Assembly (NCBI GenBank): GCA_020639075.1
Contig: JACKHI010000001.1
Span: 930,001-994,000, forward strand
Length of the DNA stretch: 64,000 nucleotides
Origin: Phycisphaerales bacterium
GTDB lineage: Bacteria > Planctomycetota > Phycisphaerae > UBA1845 > UTPLA1
Direction of reading: 5' to 3'
The position numbers and the translations under genes are program-made. Shown here one piece after another: positions 32,035-40,026 of the stretch (position 1 is its first letter; the number at the start of each line of letters is the position of its first letter). The notes beneath the pieces were generated by a model that did not search any database, was not told the origin of the DNA, and was given only the letters and a program-made list of their open reading frames with translations.

Positions 32035-32364
32035 TTATGTAGGTTCACCGCCTGCCGCATCAAGTCGATCCCGCAGTCGGTTTATCAGGTCCATGCGTTC
32101 GTGAAACACGGCGAGAATCAGCGGCACTGCGTTTTCACGACGAATGAAGAAAACATAATGGTGCTCGCATCGAGAGTAGAGAAGGTCGGCCCGATGTTCC
32201 AAAAGCAACCGAGACTGAACATCACCGCGACCAATGGCTTTGAAGTGTTTTTCGAGAAGGGCCTCGTAATGTCGGGCCTGCTCGATTCCCCATGTGTCGA
32301 TCGTATAACGAGCGATTCCCAACAAGTCATCATCGGCTGCCGCTGTGAGCTCGTAGTCAGCCAT
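32035..32364 (-). CDS. ParE/RelE-family toxin, copy 2
   Basis: Protein of 109 aa, the tandem duplicate of 31188-31517. It differs by A to S, V to L, F to Y and L to F in the central strands, and by two residues near the C-terminus (GEPT against DEQT). ATG 32364 overlaps the copy-2 antitoxin stop by the same 8 bases. Both copies are intact, so neither is yet decaying. Whether each toxin is neutralised equally by the shared antitoxin sequence is open. Confidence 0.88.
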   Translation of the reverse strand: MADYELTAAADDDLLGIARYTIDTWGIEQARHYEALLEKHFKAIGRGDVQSRLLLEHRADLLYSRCEHHYVFFIRRENAVPLILAVFHERMDLINRLRDRLDAAGGEPT

Positions 32365-32611
32365 CTCGTTTGTAGACTTCCTGGAAAATCTCCCCGACTG
32401 TTCGGCGGCTGACAGCTCCAGTTCGGGCTGCCTGAATTCGTTCGTCCAGAATGGATTCGAGTTCGGCCAGATCGCGGTCGGCGGCCTCACTGCCGTGAAC
32501 GCCGAGTGTGCTTTCGAGCACGAATTCCTTGATGGATTTGCCTTGGAGTGCCGCCAGTGCTTTTAGCTTCTGGTGTTCTTCAGGGGTAACGTCGATCGAA
32601 ATCCGGCTCAT
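32357..32611 (-). CDS. Antitoxin, ribbon-helix-helix type, copy 2
   Basis: 84 aa, identical in protein sequence to copy 1 (31510-31764). Same operator and promoter layout upstream at 32648-32681. An identical protein and identical palindrome mean the two operons would be co-repressed. Confidence 0.88.
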   Translation of the reverse strand: MSRISIDVTPEEHQKLKALAALQGKSIKEFVLESTLGVHGSEAADRDLAELESILDERIQAARTGAVSRRTVGEIFQEVYKRDG

Positions 32612-32647
32612 GGCAAGGCTCCCTTTGGCGGAATCTTTGATCTAGGA

Positions 32648-32681
32648 ATCCTACCCTCAAAAGCACATTTTGTCAAAATGT
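32648..32681 (-). promoter_or_regulatory. Toxin-antitoxin promoter with overlapping operator, copy 2
   Basis: Same elements as copy 1: TTGACA (32671-32676), 17-bp spacer, TAGGAT (32648-32653) and the palindrome ACATTTTGTCAAAATGT at 32665-32681. Confidence 0.7.
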
Positions 32682-32701
32682 TCATTCAGGGGAACACGGG
32701 T

Positions 32702-32718
32702 GTACCGTCCAAGAACTC
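32702..32718 (+). repeat. Orphan end of the integrase-type IS
   Basis: GTACCGTCCAAGAACTC matches the left IS end at 3463-3479 with a single T-to-C change. It follows directly on the point where the second toxin-antitoxin copy stops matching the first. The related transposase remnant begins 1 kb further on. Confidence 0.6.
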
Positions 32719-33772
32719 GAACGACCGTGATTGGCAACTGTGCATGCGTCATCGCCAAAGTATGCTGACGCAACCTCGCATATGTTAAGATAGGCAAACG
32801 CCGGTCAATCGCGTCCGGACATCTACTAATTTATTGCATCCCAACGCGTTATCGCAAATGTCACCCCTCAATGTCCGGAAAAAACGGACATTTTTTCGCC
32901 GGAATCACGCCATGCCGAACAATCGCCATGCTTGCTCAGGTCGCGATCCCAGCCTCCAACACCAAGCGATTCTGGGACAATTCGACACGTTGGTTGGCGG
33001 CGCTTTGCCGCCGCGCGAACGTCGTTGCTGTCACGGAATACTCGGTGGAACGCATCGCAAATCTACCGCATCGATTCCTCTCCAAGTGCACAGCGAAGAG
33101 GTCAAAAGCGGCTCGATTGGTCAGTTTCAGAGCGACGACAACTGCACGATTTGGCCGGATCTTGGACGTCGCCGCAGGCCCCGAAATGGCGTGTCACCCC
33201 AATCGCGCCCCGACACGCCTAACCAACAACGGCGCCGAGAGTTACGCGTTTTGTCGCCCCCGAAAACCCGACAAAAACGACACATTTACGAGCCCAAAAC
33301 CGAGAGGAACCCACGGGTGAGCGGTACCCCCGGAGGTGACCCCTTTCTTTTGAAATCGATGACGCCAGTGGTTAACTACTGCGCCAGTTACGAATCGCTT
33401 GCAACCTCGCCTCAGCGGCGGACTTACCGCCCTCGCCTGTTGATCCACATTCCTCTACGTTCCGTTAATCCCGCGCCGAAGCATCGAATCCGCGCCGTAA
33501 CTCGCGCGAGATCGCCCGATTCCTCTCCGTTTCCGGAGGCCGATCCGCATCGTTTGGTTAACTTTCGAGGCGCATTCTGAGCTTCGACGGTCGTAACCTA
33601 CGGACGCCCGTCGAGCACAATGCCGATTGAATTCGTGGCGACGTTTCAGCCATTGCCAATCGTCGAGACGAGCCCGCGTGGTTTCTTTATTCAGCCGATC
33701 CTGACTCTGGCCGCGCATGCGTTGAAATTCAGCTGAATCCACAGATGAAGCGCGGGACTTGGATTCCATCTT
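32719..33772. other. Gene-poor 1 kb stretch between an IS end and a transposase relic
   Basis: Open frames here (for example 32834-33580) are rich in Arg/Ser/Pro, lack ribosome sites and match nothing I know. The only clear structure is the hairpin at 32870-32892. It may be an insertion within a dead IS, or passenger DNA. Confidence 0.4.
32870..32896 (+). terminator. Terminator-like hairpin
   Basis: AATGTCCG (32870-32877), 7-nt A-rich loop, CGGACATT (32885-32892), followed by a T-run on the plus strand. No plus-strand gene ends just before it, so its purpose is unclear. Confidence 0.45.
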
Positions 33773-34846
33773 GTGAATTCGAATCGCGGGAATCTCCTCG
33801 AGATCGAGGTTGCCGGATGGTTGAACCGCGAGAAGGCCGCCGTCGTCGATTACCTCCGCGTAGAGAACCGCATCCTCCGCGAACTTCTTTCGAGCAAGCG
33901 AATCCGATTAGGCGACGACCAGCGGCGGCGACTGGCGGTCAAGGGAAAGGCCCACGGACGTAAGGCTCTTCGGCAATTCGCGTCGATCGTGACACCCGAC
34001 ACCATTCTGGCTTGGCATCGACAGCTCGTTGCTCAGAAATGGGACTTCAGCGGTACGCGAGATCCAAGTCGGCCGCGCATCGCGAACACGATCGCGGAGT
34101 TGACAGTCCGCATCGCAATTAAGAATCCAACCGGGGGACTCACGAGAATCATGGGGCGGTCTACAACCGCGGCCATGAGGCCTCTCGGGGAACGGTCTCC
34201 AATATTCTGAAAGCACATGGTATCGATCCGGCACCTGAGCGCGGCAATCGAATGCCATGGTTCACCTTCCTCAAGGCACATTGGGATTCGATGGCTGCGG
34301 TTGACTTTGTTCACGGCGGAGGTCTGGTCGCGATTTGGCTTAGTGCGATATTACGTTCTGTTCTTCATCAAACTGTCGAACCGACACATGCACGTCGCCG
34401 GCATCAAACGTAACCCCAATGCGCGGTGGATCAACCAGATCGCTCGCAATGTGACCACCCCGGATACCGGATTTCTGGTCAACACTCGATACTTGATCAT
34501 GGATCGCGACACAATCTTCAATGCCGAGTACCGGGAATCCCTGAAACGTGAAGGCACCGAAGCGGTCCCGCTTCCACCGCGTTCGCCGAATATGACCGCT
34601 TACACTGAGCGGTATGTAGGCACCATTGAAGAGAGTTGCTTGAGCCGCATGACCTCGTTCGGTGACCATTCGTTGCGAACAGCGATCGGTGAATTCGTGC
34701 AATACTCCCATCATGAACGCATTCACCAAGGCCTCGGTAATCGCCTGATCGATCCCGCCGAAGATGTCGGCCTCCACAACGGACCCATCGCATGTCGGCA
34801 ACGGCTCGGCGGAATCCTTCAGTACCACTGTCGACAAGCAGCGTAG
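33773..34846 (+). pseudogene. Decayed copy of the integrase-type IS transposase
   Basis: Homologous to the intact transposase at 3543-4619. Similarity starts at AGWLNREKAAVVDYL, runs through RRRLAVKGKAHGRKALRQFASIVTPDTILAWHRQL and breaks by frameshift near 34155 (TRIMG). It resumes in the frame used from about 34300 (TAEVWSRFGLVRYYVLFFIKLSNRH) and ends with the same RQAA terminus at 34846. The first about 25 residues are replaced by unrelated sequence, and the first catalytic Asp lies in the broken zone. Several substitutions elsewhere (for example NMTAYTERYVGTIEES) confirm long decay. No right-hand inverted repeat was found. Confidence 0.85.
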
Positions 34847-35216
34847 CTCTCCTCAGGTCGACCGACGGATACGCTGTCAACCGTAGGTTCGTGCTCGCTG
34901 TGCGCCCTGGCCAATCCCTCGCAGCCGGCGATGCGTTACATCCTGAACGGTGTCGACAAGTTCCTGGCGCACGATTGAGTTATTGGAGAGTACGCAGCTG
35001 GATACTCGTTCAATATCTGGATGAGGAATGAGGATGACCGCCATGCCCGGAGTTTCGATACAAAGCCCGGTTGAATTTCATGGGGGTAACGAACAGAAAA
35101 TATGTGGGCCCCGGTTCCAATCAACCGGGGCCCACAAAGGCCTATTTGAAAAATGTTGGACCGAGCAAGTGATTCAATGCTGGCTGCCAACTCGCTTCAG
35201 CATTGCGACGGGAAGA
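34847..35216. other. Spacer holding the terminator of the next minus-strand operon
   Basis: No gene supported. Contains the strong hairpin at 35103-35136. Confidence 0.5.
35103..35136 (-). terminator. Perfect 14-bp hairpin, intrinsic terminator of the 35217-39212 operon
   Basis: TGTGGGCCCCGGTT (35103-35116), 6-nt loop, AACCGGGGCCCACA (35123-35136). On the minus strand it is followed by ATATTTTC and lies about 80 bases after the stop codon at 35217. Confidence 0.75.
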
Positions 35217-37487
35217 TTAGAGCCCCACTATCAACTCGACGAAGCCCTGAATATCGAGACCGTCCGCAGTGCCATCTTCGTTCAAGTCTGATGCACAGAT
35301 CTGCTCATTGCTTGCGCTCGCAGAATTCAATATGACGGCACTAAAGGCCGCGACATCGGCGATGTCAACTACACCGCTTCCATCAGCGTCGCCTTTCTGC
35401 AAGTCTCCGCAGGGGGCCTCGCAACCATCCGGCACGCCATCGCCGTCGGCGTCGGCGTTGTCGTCGAACCCGGGGCAGATGTCGCGATTGTTGCAGACGC
35501 CGTCCCCGTCCAGATCAAAGCACGGCCCGACACGAATCTCGCCGGCGTTCACGTCATATTCAATCGACCACGCCGGCCCCGGCGGAAAGTTCACCTGATC
35601 GAATGTCCCGATGAGGTCTCCCGCCGTCAGGATGACGAACGTGTTCCCCGTAATAATCGACCCGCCCAGGCTGGTCAGATTCAGTGTTCCTCCAAGGGTT
35701 GCAGTCCCGTTGACAACGAGCTTGTCCGAATGGATCGCAAGCAGTTGCTCCCTGACTTCGATGTCGAGCATCGAGCCGTCGGCAAAGGTCACGTTGTCGA
35801 CCGTGATGCTGGAGATTGAAGCGCCGGGTGCCACAGTACCGCCCGATTGCACGGCTGTTGTGCCTGCGACGCTTCCGGTGCCGCCGAGCGTTCCGCCGGA
35901 GTTGACGGTGACGCCGCCGGCGCCGGTTGCGGAGCCGATGGCGTTGGTCGCGGCCAGTGTTCCGCCATCGATCGTCACGCCGCCGGAAAACGTATTGGCG
36001 CCGCCCAGGGTGAGCGTGCCGGCGCCGACCTTTTGAATCGACCCCGCGACGCCCGCATCCTGTATGAGTCCGTTGAAGGCGCTGTCGCCGCCGTTGACGC
36101 CGATGATCAGCGCGTCGCCCGCGCCGCTGTTGCCGATGCTGATTGTGTGCGTCGATTCGGCATCACCCTCGATCAGGCGATCCGTCGTGACGGGCCCGCC
36201 GATGACATCAAGCGAACCGCGCCTGTAGAGTGTCGTGGTATCCGCGGTTATCGAACCTCCCGAGACGGCGCCCACGGAACCGCTCGCGCCGTCATCCGTA
36301 CCGAGGTCGCCGATCCGAAGCTCGCCGACGTCCACAACGGCCGACGATTGAACCGTGGCGGACGCGCTCCCGCTTCCCGAGGGTCCCACGTCAAATCGAG
36401 GCGCGATCAGCGTCGTGCCGGAACCGAGGACATTGAGCGCGCCATTGTGGGTAATGACCACACGATTCGTTCCTGATCCGCCGATCAGTTCCACATCGGC
36501 GCCGTTTTGAACGCGCACGATTGCGCTGTTGCGAACATACAGCACGTTGCCCGTCGCGGCGGTGAGATCCAGGGCGGTCGCGTTAATGTTCGTCGTTCCG
36601 TTGTCGGCGAGGATCGCTTGAAACGAGCCCCCTCCATTGATGTTGAGCGTGCCTGTTCCGGTGTTTGACACAAGGGTGAGATTATTGACGGCGCCTGTGA
36701 GGGTTTGCGTCGCGGTTCCGATCTTCGTGAAGGTCCCCGTTCCGCTGAGAAGGCCGCTGAAGGAGGTCGTCAGATTCTTGTTACCGACGGACATCGTTGT
36801 CGCGCCGATGTTGAGGTTGCCCGTACCTGACAGCGCGCCGAGAGTCGCATTGACATTGTTCGTCGTCACGTCGAGTTCGTTGGCTCCCGCCAATACGACG
36901 GAGGCGTTCTGTAGCGCGAGGGAATGCCCGATTCGAAGTTGCGCTTCGAGTGTAATCTCGCCATCGTAAGGATTGGCGCTCTTGAAGACCGCGCCGGGTA
37001 CTCCGAGTCCGGTGAAGAGGATGTTGGACGACCCGAGGAGTTGCCCATTCAGCACCATTGTGCCGCCACCAAAGTCCCAAGTGCCATCGGCATATTGCTC
37101 GATGTCAACGTCGAAGATCTGGCCGGCGTTCGGCCCCAGGTTAAGCTCCAGATTCTGCCAGCGCAGCAGGCCGTTAAAGACTCGATACTGCTGATCGCTG
37201 AATGAAGCCATGACGAAGTCGCCGACGGTGCGCGTCGATCCTGACAGGTCCACATCGAAGCGATGCGCCGTGTTGTTCAGCAGGACGTGATGGTTCGTCG
37301 CGTTCGGATAATCGCCGTTGCCCGGGTCCTGGCTCCAATTAGTGTGGTTTTGCCAGTTGTTGTTGCCGCCGTCGCCTTGCCATTGGAAATCAACCTGGGC
37401 GAACACAGCCCGCGGCCCCGCGAGCGTCACCCACGATACGATCGATACGGCCAATGCCGTGCATGCTGAGTTCGTTTTTCGGTTCAT
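35217..37487 (-). CDS. Secreted autotransporter-like beta-repeat protein with dockerin-like end
   Basis: Protein of 756 aa from ATG 37487 (GAGGAA seven bases upstream); the frame is open to 37502. A signal peptide (about 1-30, ending VFAQ) is followed by a long Gly/Thr/Asn-rich region with autotransporter-associated beta-strand repeats, such as GSIQKVGAGTLTLGGANTFSGGVTIDGGTL. A thrombospondin type 3-like calcium motif follows (DLDGDGVCNNRDICPGFDDNADADGDGVPDGC), then two EF-hand-like dockerin segments (KGDADGSGVVDIADVAAF and DLNEDGTADGLDIQGF). No outer-membrane beta-barrel is present, so it is not a classical autotransporter. A surface or extracellular structural role is likely. It lies 75 bases after the beta-helix gene on the same strand, probably as the second gene of that transcript. 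Confidence 0.82.
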   Translation of the reverse strand: MNRKTNSACTALAVSIVSWVTLAGPRAVFAQVDFQWQGDGGNNNWQNHTNWSQDPGNGDYPNATNHHVLLNNTAHRFDVDLSGSTRTVGDFVMASFSDQQYRVFNGLLRWQNLELNLGPNAGQIFDVDIEQYADGTWDFGGGTMVLNGQLLGSSNILFTGLGVPGAVFKSANPYDGEITLEAQLRIGHSLALQNASVVLAGANELDVTTNNVNATLGALSGTGNLNIGATTMSVGNKNLTTSFSGLLSGTGTFTKIGTATQTLTGAVNNLTLVSNTGTGTLNINGGGSFQAILADNGTTNINATALDLTAATGNVLYVRNSAIVRVQNGADVELIGGSGTNRVVITHNGALNVLGSGTTLIAPRFDVGPSGSGSASATVQSSAVVDVGELRIGDLGTDDGASGSVGAVSGGSITADTTTLYRRGSLDVIGGPVTTDRLIEGDAESTHTISIGNSGAGDALIIGVNGGDSAFNGLIQDAGVAGSIQKVGAGTLTLGGANTFSGGVTIDGGTLAATNAIGSATGAGGVTVNSGGTLGGTGSVAGTTAVQSGGTVAPGASISSITVDNVTFADGSMLDIEVREQLLAIHSDKLVVNGTATLGGTLNLTSLGGSIITGNTFVILTAGDLIGTFDQVNFPPGPAWSIEYDVNAGEIRVGPCFDLDGDGVCNNRDICPGFDDNADADGDGVPDGCEAPCGDLQKGDADGSGVVDIADVAAFSAVILNSASASNEQICASDLNEDGTADGLDIQGFVELIVGL

Positions 37488-37562
37488 GGATATTCCTCTC
37501 ATTTGGATTTCCGAAGATTCTGGTCGCCTTTGGGCGCTGACATTTGCCGGTAACTGTTAAGG

Positions 37563-39212
37563 TCACGGACACGCCGCTCCGCTGAGAAGCGCGGCGACGA
37601 AGAGCTGCGTGTCGAGGCCGTCGAGCATTCCGTCCTGGTTCATGTCGCCAAGGCAGACGGCGGGGCAATTAGCACTTGTGCAGTCCACGCCGTCACCGGC
37701 ATAGGTTCCGCCGAAGACCAGACAGTCGGCTTCACTCTCGACAACGCAATCTCCGAAGTGCAGGCAGCACGCACCGATGTCGCTTGGCGCCGACTGGAAC
37801 TCGTGCGCCCCGCGGTCGATGGTCTCGCTGAAGATGGCGACGCCGGTGTCGGTGGTATTGGGGTCGTCCAAGACCCGGAGGTTGCCGTCAATATCCTCGT
37901 TACGGGAGAGGGCCACGCCGGCGGCGATCGTGTCGCCCGAGTCGATCGCCGGCGAACCGGGGAGGAGCGAGAGATCGCCTCCCGCAGCGTCGGCGAAGAG
38001 CGGGTCAACATCCAGGTTGCCGACACCGAATCCGCCCCAGCCGCCCTCGACAATGGAATGGTTGACGGTCAGCGTGCCGCTCGAGACCCCTTCGATCTGA
38101 GTAGCGCCGGTGTTGCCCCACATGATGCAGTTCGCGATGGTCGAATTGTAGAACAGGTTAATCCGAATGGCGGCGCCGCCCTGGGAGCTGTTGCCCGAGA
38201 AGGAGCAGTTGATCAGCGGTGTGCCCGGGACTTCCAAGAGGATGGCACCGCCGCCGAACGAAGTACCGTTGCCGACAAAGGTGCAGTTGGCAATGAACGA
38301 TCCGATGTCGGTCTTCAAACTGATCGCACCACCGCTGTCGACGGCGGTGTTATTCGCGAACAGAGAGTTGGTGATGCGAGCGATCTCATTGCCGTTGATA
38401 TCCAAAGCGCCTGTGGCATTATTGGGATTGTGGTTGTTGCGGAAGACACAACGGTCGACGGTGACCAAGCCGGCAGAGGTGATTTGAACAGCCGGGCCTC
38501 CGTTAAGGGGCGTGTGGTTCTCGATGATGGTGTTTATGAACGCGATCGAGCCGGTCGCGTTAGAATCCTGGAAAAAAATGCAGGCGTAGTTCAATGCGGT
38601 GTTCTGGTCGACGTGGCACCCTGTCATGCTGAGTTCCGAGTCGCTGAGCAGGTAGACCGCCCCGCCGTCGCCTTGCGTCACCTGGTTCATGCGGATGGTG
38701 CAGCCGTCGAGGGTGACGGAGCCGAGATCGACGAAGACGCCGCCTCCAGCCGTGTCGACGGTGTTGTTCTCGATGATGCAGTCGCGGACTGTGGGATGGG
38801 CGCCGCTGATGAACACGCCTCCTCCAACCTGAACGTCGAAGGCGGCGCTGTCGCCGGTGCCGCCGGTGAGAGTGAAGCCTTCGAGGACCGAGTCGGGCCC
38901 CTCAGCATTGTCGAAGCGTACGACGGGCAAGCCGTCGCCGGGATCGGGGACGCCGGTGGCGTCAATGATCGTTCCTGCGGCCCCGCCGGTGGAGCGGAGG
39001 GTGATTGCCTTGCCGCCGAAGTCGATGATTTCGTTGTAGGTCCCCTGCGCGACGACGACCTGGTCACCATTGACGGCGGCGTTGATACCGGCCTGAATCG
39101 TCGGCTGATCCGCCGGGACGTTGATGACGATCGCGCTTAGACGGCTCGTCATACAGAGGGCGGTGAGTAGCGTGAGGCCCGCGATCCTTGTTCCGTTCGG
39201 TGTTGCTCGCAT
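37563..39212 (-). CDS. Secreted right-handed beta-helix protein with dockerin-like end
   Basis: Protein of 549 aa. ATG 39212 is preferred over 39233 because GGAG precedes it by eight bases. After a signal peptide (about 1-27) come INVPADQPTIQAGINAAVNGDQVVVAQGTYNE, the usual opening of a pectate-lyase-like parallel beta-helix, and many rungs of the type TVRDCIIENNTVDTAGGGVF. The C-terminus has a Cys-rich ACCLHFGDCVVESEADC segment and a dockerin-like GDMNQDGMLDGLDTQLFVAALLSG. No catalytic residues can be named, so enzymatic activity is open; binding or cleavage of polysaccharide is typical of the fold. It diverges from the sigma-factor gene at 39424 across 211 bases. Confidence 0.83.
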   Translation of the reverse strand: MRATPNGTRIAGLTLLTALCMTSRLSAIVINVPADQPTIQAGINAAVNGDQVVVAQGTYNEIIDFGGKAITLRSTGGAAGTIIDATGVPDPGDGLPVVRFDNAEGPDSVLEGFTLTGGTGDSAAFDVQVGGGVFISGAHPTVRDCIIENNTVDTAGGGVFVDLGSVTLDGCTIRMNQVTQGDGGAVYLLSDSELSMTGCHVDQNTALNYACIFFQDSNATGSIAFINTIIENHTPLNGGPAVQITSAGLVTVDRCVFRNNHNPNNATGALDINGNEIARITNSLFANNTAVDSGGAISLKTDIGSFIANCTFVGNGTSFGGGAILLEVPGTPLINCSFSGNSSQGGAAIRINLFYNSTIANCIMWGNTGATQIEGVSSGTLTVNHSIVEGGWGGFGVGNLDVDPLFADAAGGDLSLLPGSPAIDSGDTIAAGVALSRNEDIDGNLRVLDDPNTTDTGVAIFSETIDRGAHEFQSAPSDIGACCLHFGDCVVESEADCLVFGGTYAGDGVDCTSANCPAVCLGDMNQDGMLDGLDTQLFVAALLSGAACP

Positions 39213-39411
39213 GATGCTCTCTCCTTTGGGCATTGGCCCGGACGTCGCCCTGCACGGTGGCTGTCTGACTTGGGCGGTTCAATTCGCCGGCACCATGACT
39301 CGGTGCTCACTCCCGAACACAGGAAAACCCGCCGAGGGCGGAACCGAAAAAAGGTAGAAAAGGCTCAGAAGCTCGAAAATCCGCATTCTTCTCACGAAAA
39401 CGGCGATTCGG

Positions 39412-39417
39412 TAGAAT
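39412..39417 (+). promoter_or_regulatory. TAGAAT -10-like box six bases before a sigma-factor start
   Basis: TAGAAT-N6-GTG. The same spacing recurs at 47900-47905 before the second sigma gene. Transcription would begin at or next to the start codon, so the mRNA may be leaderless; no ribosome site is visible. Confidence 0.45.
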
Positions 39418-39423
39418 GGACGT

Positions 39424-40026
39424 GTGACGGACCCGATCGAAAGCAACGCGATTCCGATGCCCGACCACGGCGAGACAACGGCGATTCTGGCTCGTGTGGC
39501 TGCCGGCGATCCTTCCGCCGCAAAGGCTCTCTTACCGCTTGTATACGAGCAACTCCGTGCCGTCGCCGGGTCCTATTTCCAAGCCCAGCCCGCCCATCAC
39601 ACGCTCCAGCCAACGGCCCTTGTCCACGAGGCGTACCTGAAACTCGTCGGATCAGGGACGGATTGGAAGGATCGCGCTCACTTCTGCGCGGTTGCGGCGA
39701 CGGCAATGCGACAGATTCTCACGAACCACGCGAACGCCAAGCGGGCCGCCAAGCGAAGCGCGCATCGTGTGGACGTGACTGTTGAAGTGCTGCCGACGCC
39801 GACAGGCGCCTCGATGATCGATCTGCTCGACCTGGACGACGCGTTGAAGGAACTTAGTTCGCTCAACGAACGTCATTCGCGGATGGTCGAGCTTCGATTC
39901 TTCGGCGGTTTGCAGGTCGACGCGATGGCGCATGTGCTCGGCATCTCGGAAGGCATGGTGCGCCGGGAATGGCGAGCGGCGCGTGCGTGGCTCAGTGGCC
40001 GGCTCAGCCGGGGAGAATCGCCGTGA
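39424..40026 (+). CDS. ECF-type sigma factor, module 1
   Basis: Protein of 200 aa from GTG 39424; ATG 39457 (MPDHGET) is an alternative. It has the pattern of the ECF sigma family common in Planctomycetota: a region-2-like part with LLPLVYEQLRAVAGSYF, HTLQPTALVHEAYLKLV and HFCAVAATAMRQIL, and a region-4 helix-turn-helix ELRFFGGLQVDAMAHVLGISEGMVRREWRAARAWL. It should direct RNA polymerase to its own regulon. Its TGA overlaps the GTG of the kinase gene by three bases, so the kinase probably controls or is controlled with it. It diverges from the secreted beta-helix gene, a possible target. Confidence 0.92.
   Translation: MTDPIESNAIPMPDHGETTAILARVAAGDPSAAKALLPLVYEQLRAVAGSYFQAQPAHHTLQPTALVHEAYLKLVGSGTDWKDRAHFCAVAATAMRQILTNHANAKRAAKRSAHRVDVTVEVLPTPTGASMIDLLDLDDALKELSSLNERHSRMVELRFFGGLQVDAMAHVLGISEGMVRREWRAARAWLSGRLSRGESP

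Larger units (their letters stand above)
31113..32681. repeat. Tandem direct duplication carrying a toxin-antitoxin operon
   Basis: Two copies offset by 847 bases. Left edge: about 31113 pairs with 31960. Right edge: the block up to 31840 pairs with that up to 32687. The antitoxin, operator and 3' toxin parts are nearly identical, while the left end is clearly diverged. The junction between copies holds TCTTTATTCAGCCGA (31863-31877), which also occurs at 33684-33698. Confidence 0.85.

Noticed and set aside
32834..33580. 248-codon plus-strand frame in the 1 kb gap
   Set aside because: Arg/Ser/Pro-rich, no ribosome site, no motif, and its 5' part includes a terminator-like hairpin.
37758..39140. 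460-codon plus-strand frame opposite the beta-helix gene
   Set aside because: Antisense frame over a protein with signal peptide, beta-helix rungs and dockerin-like end; its own sequence shows no domain.
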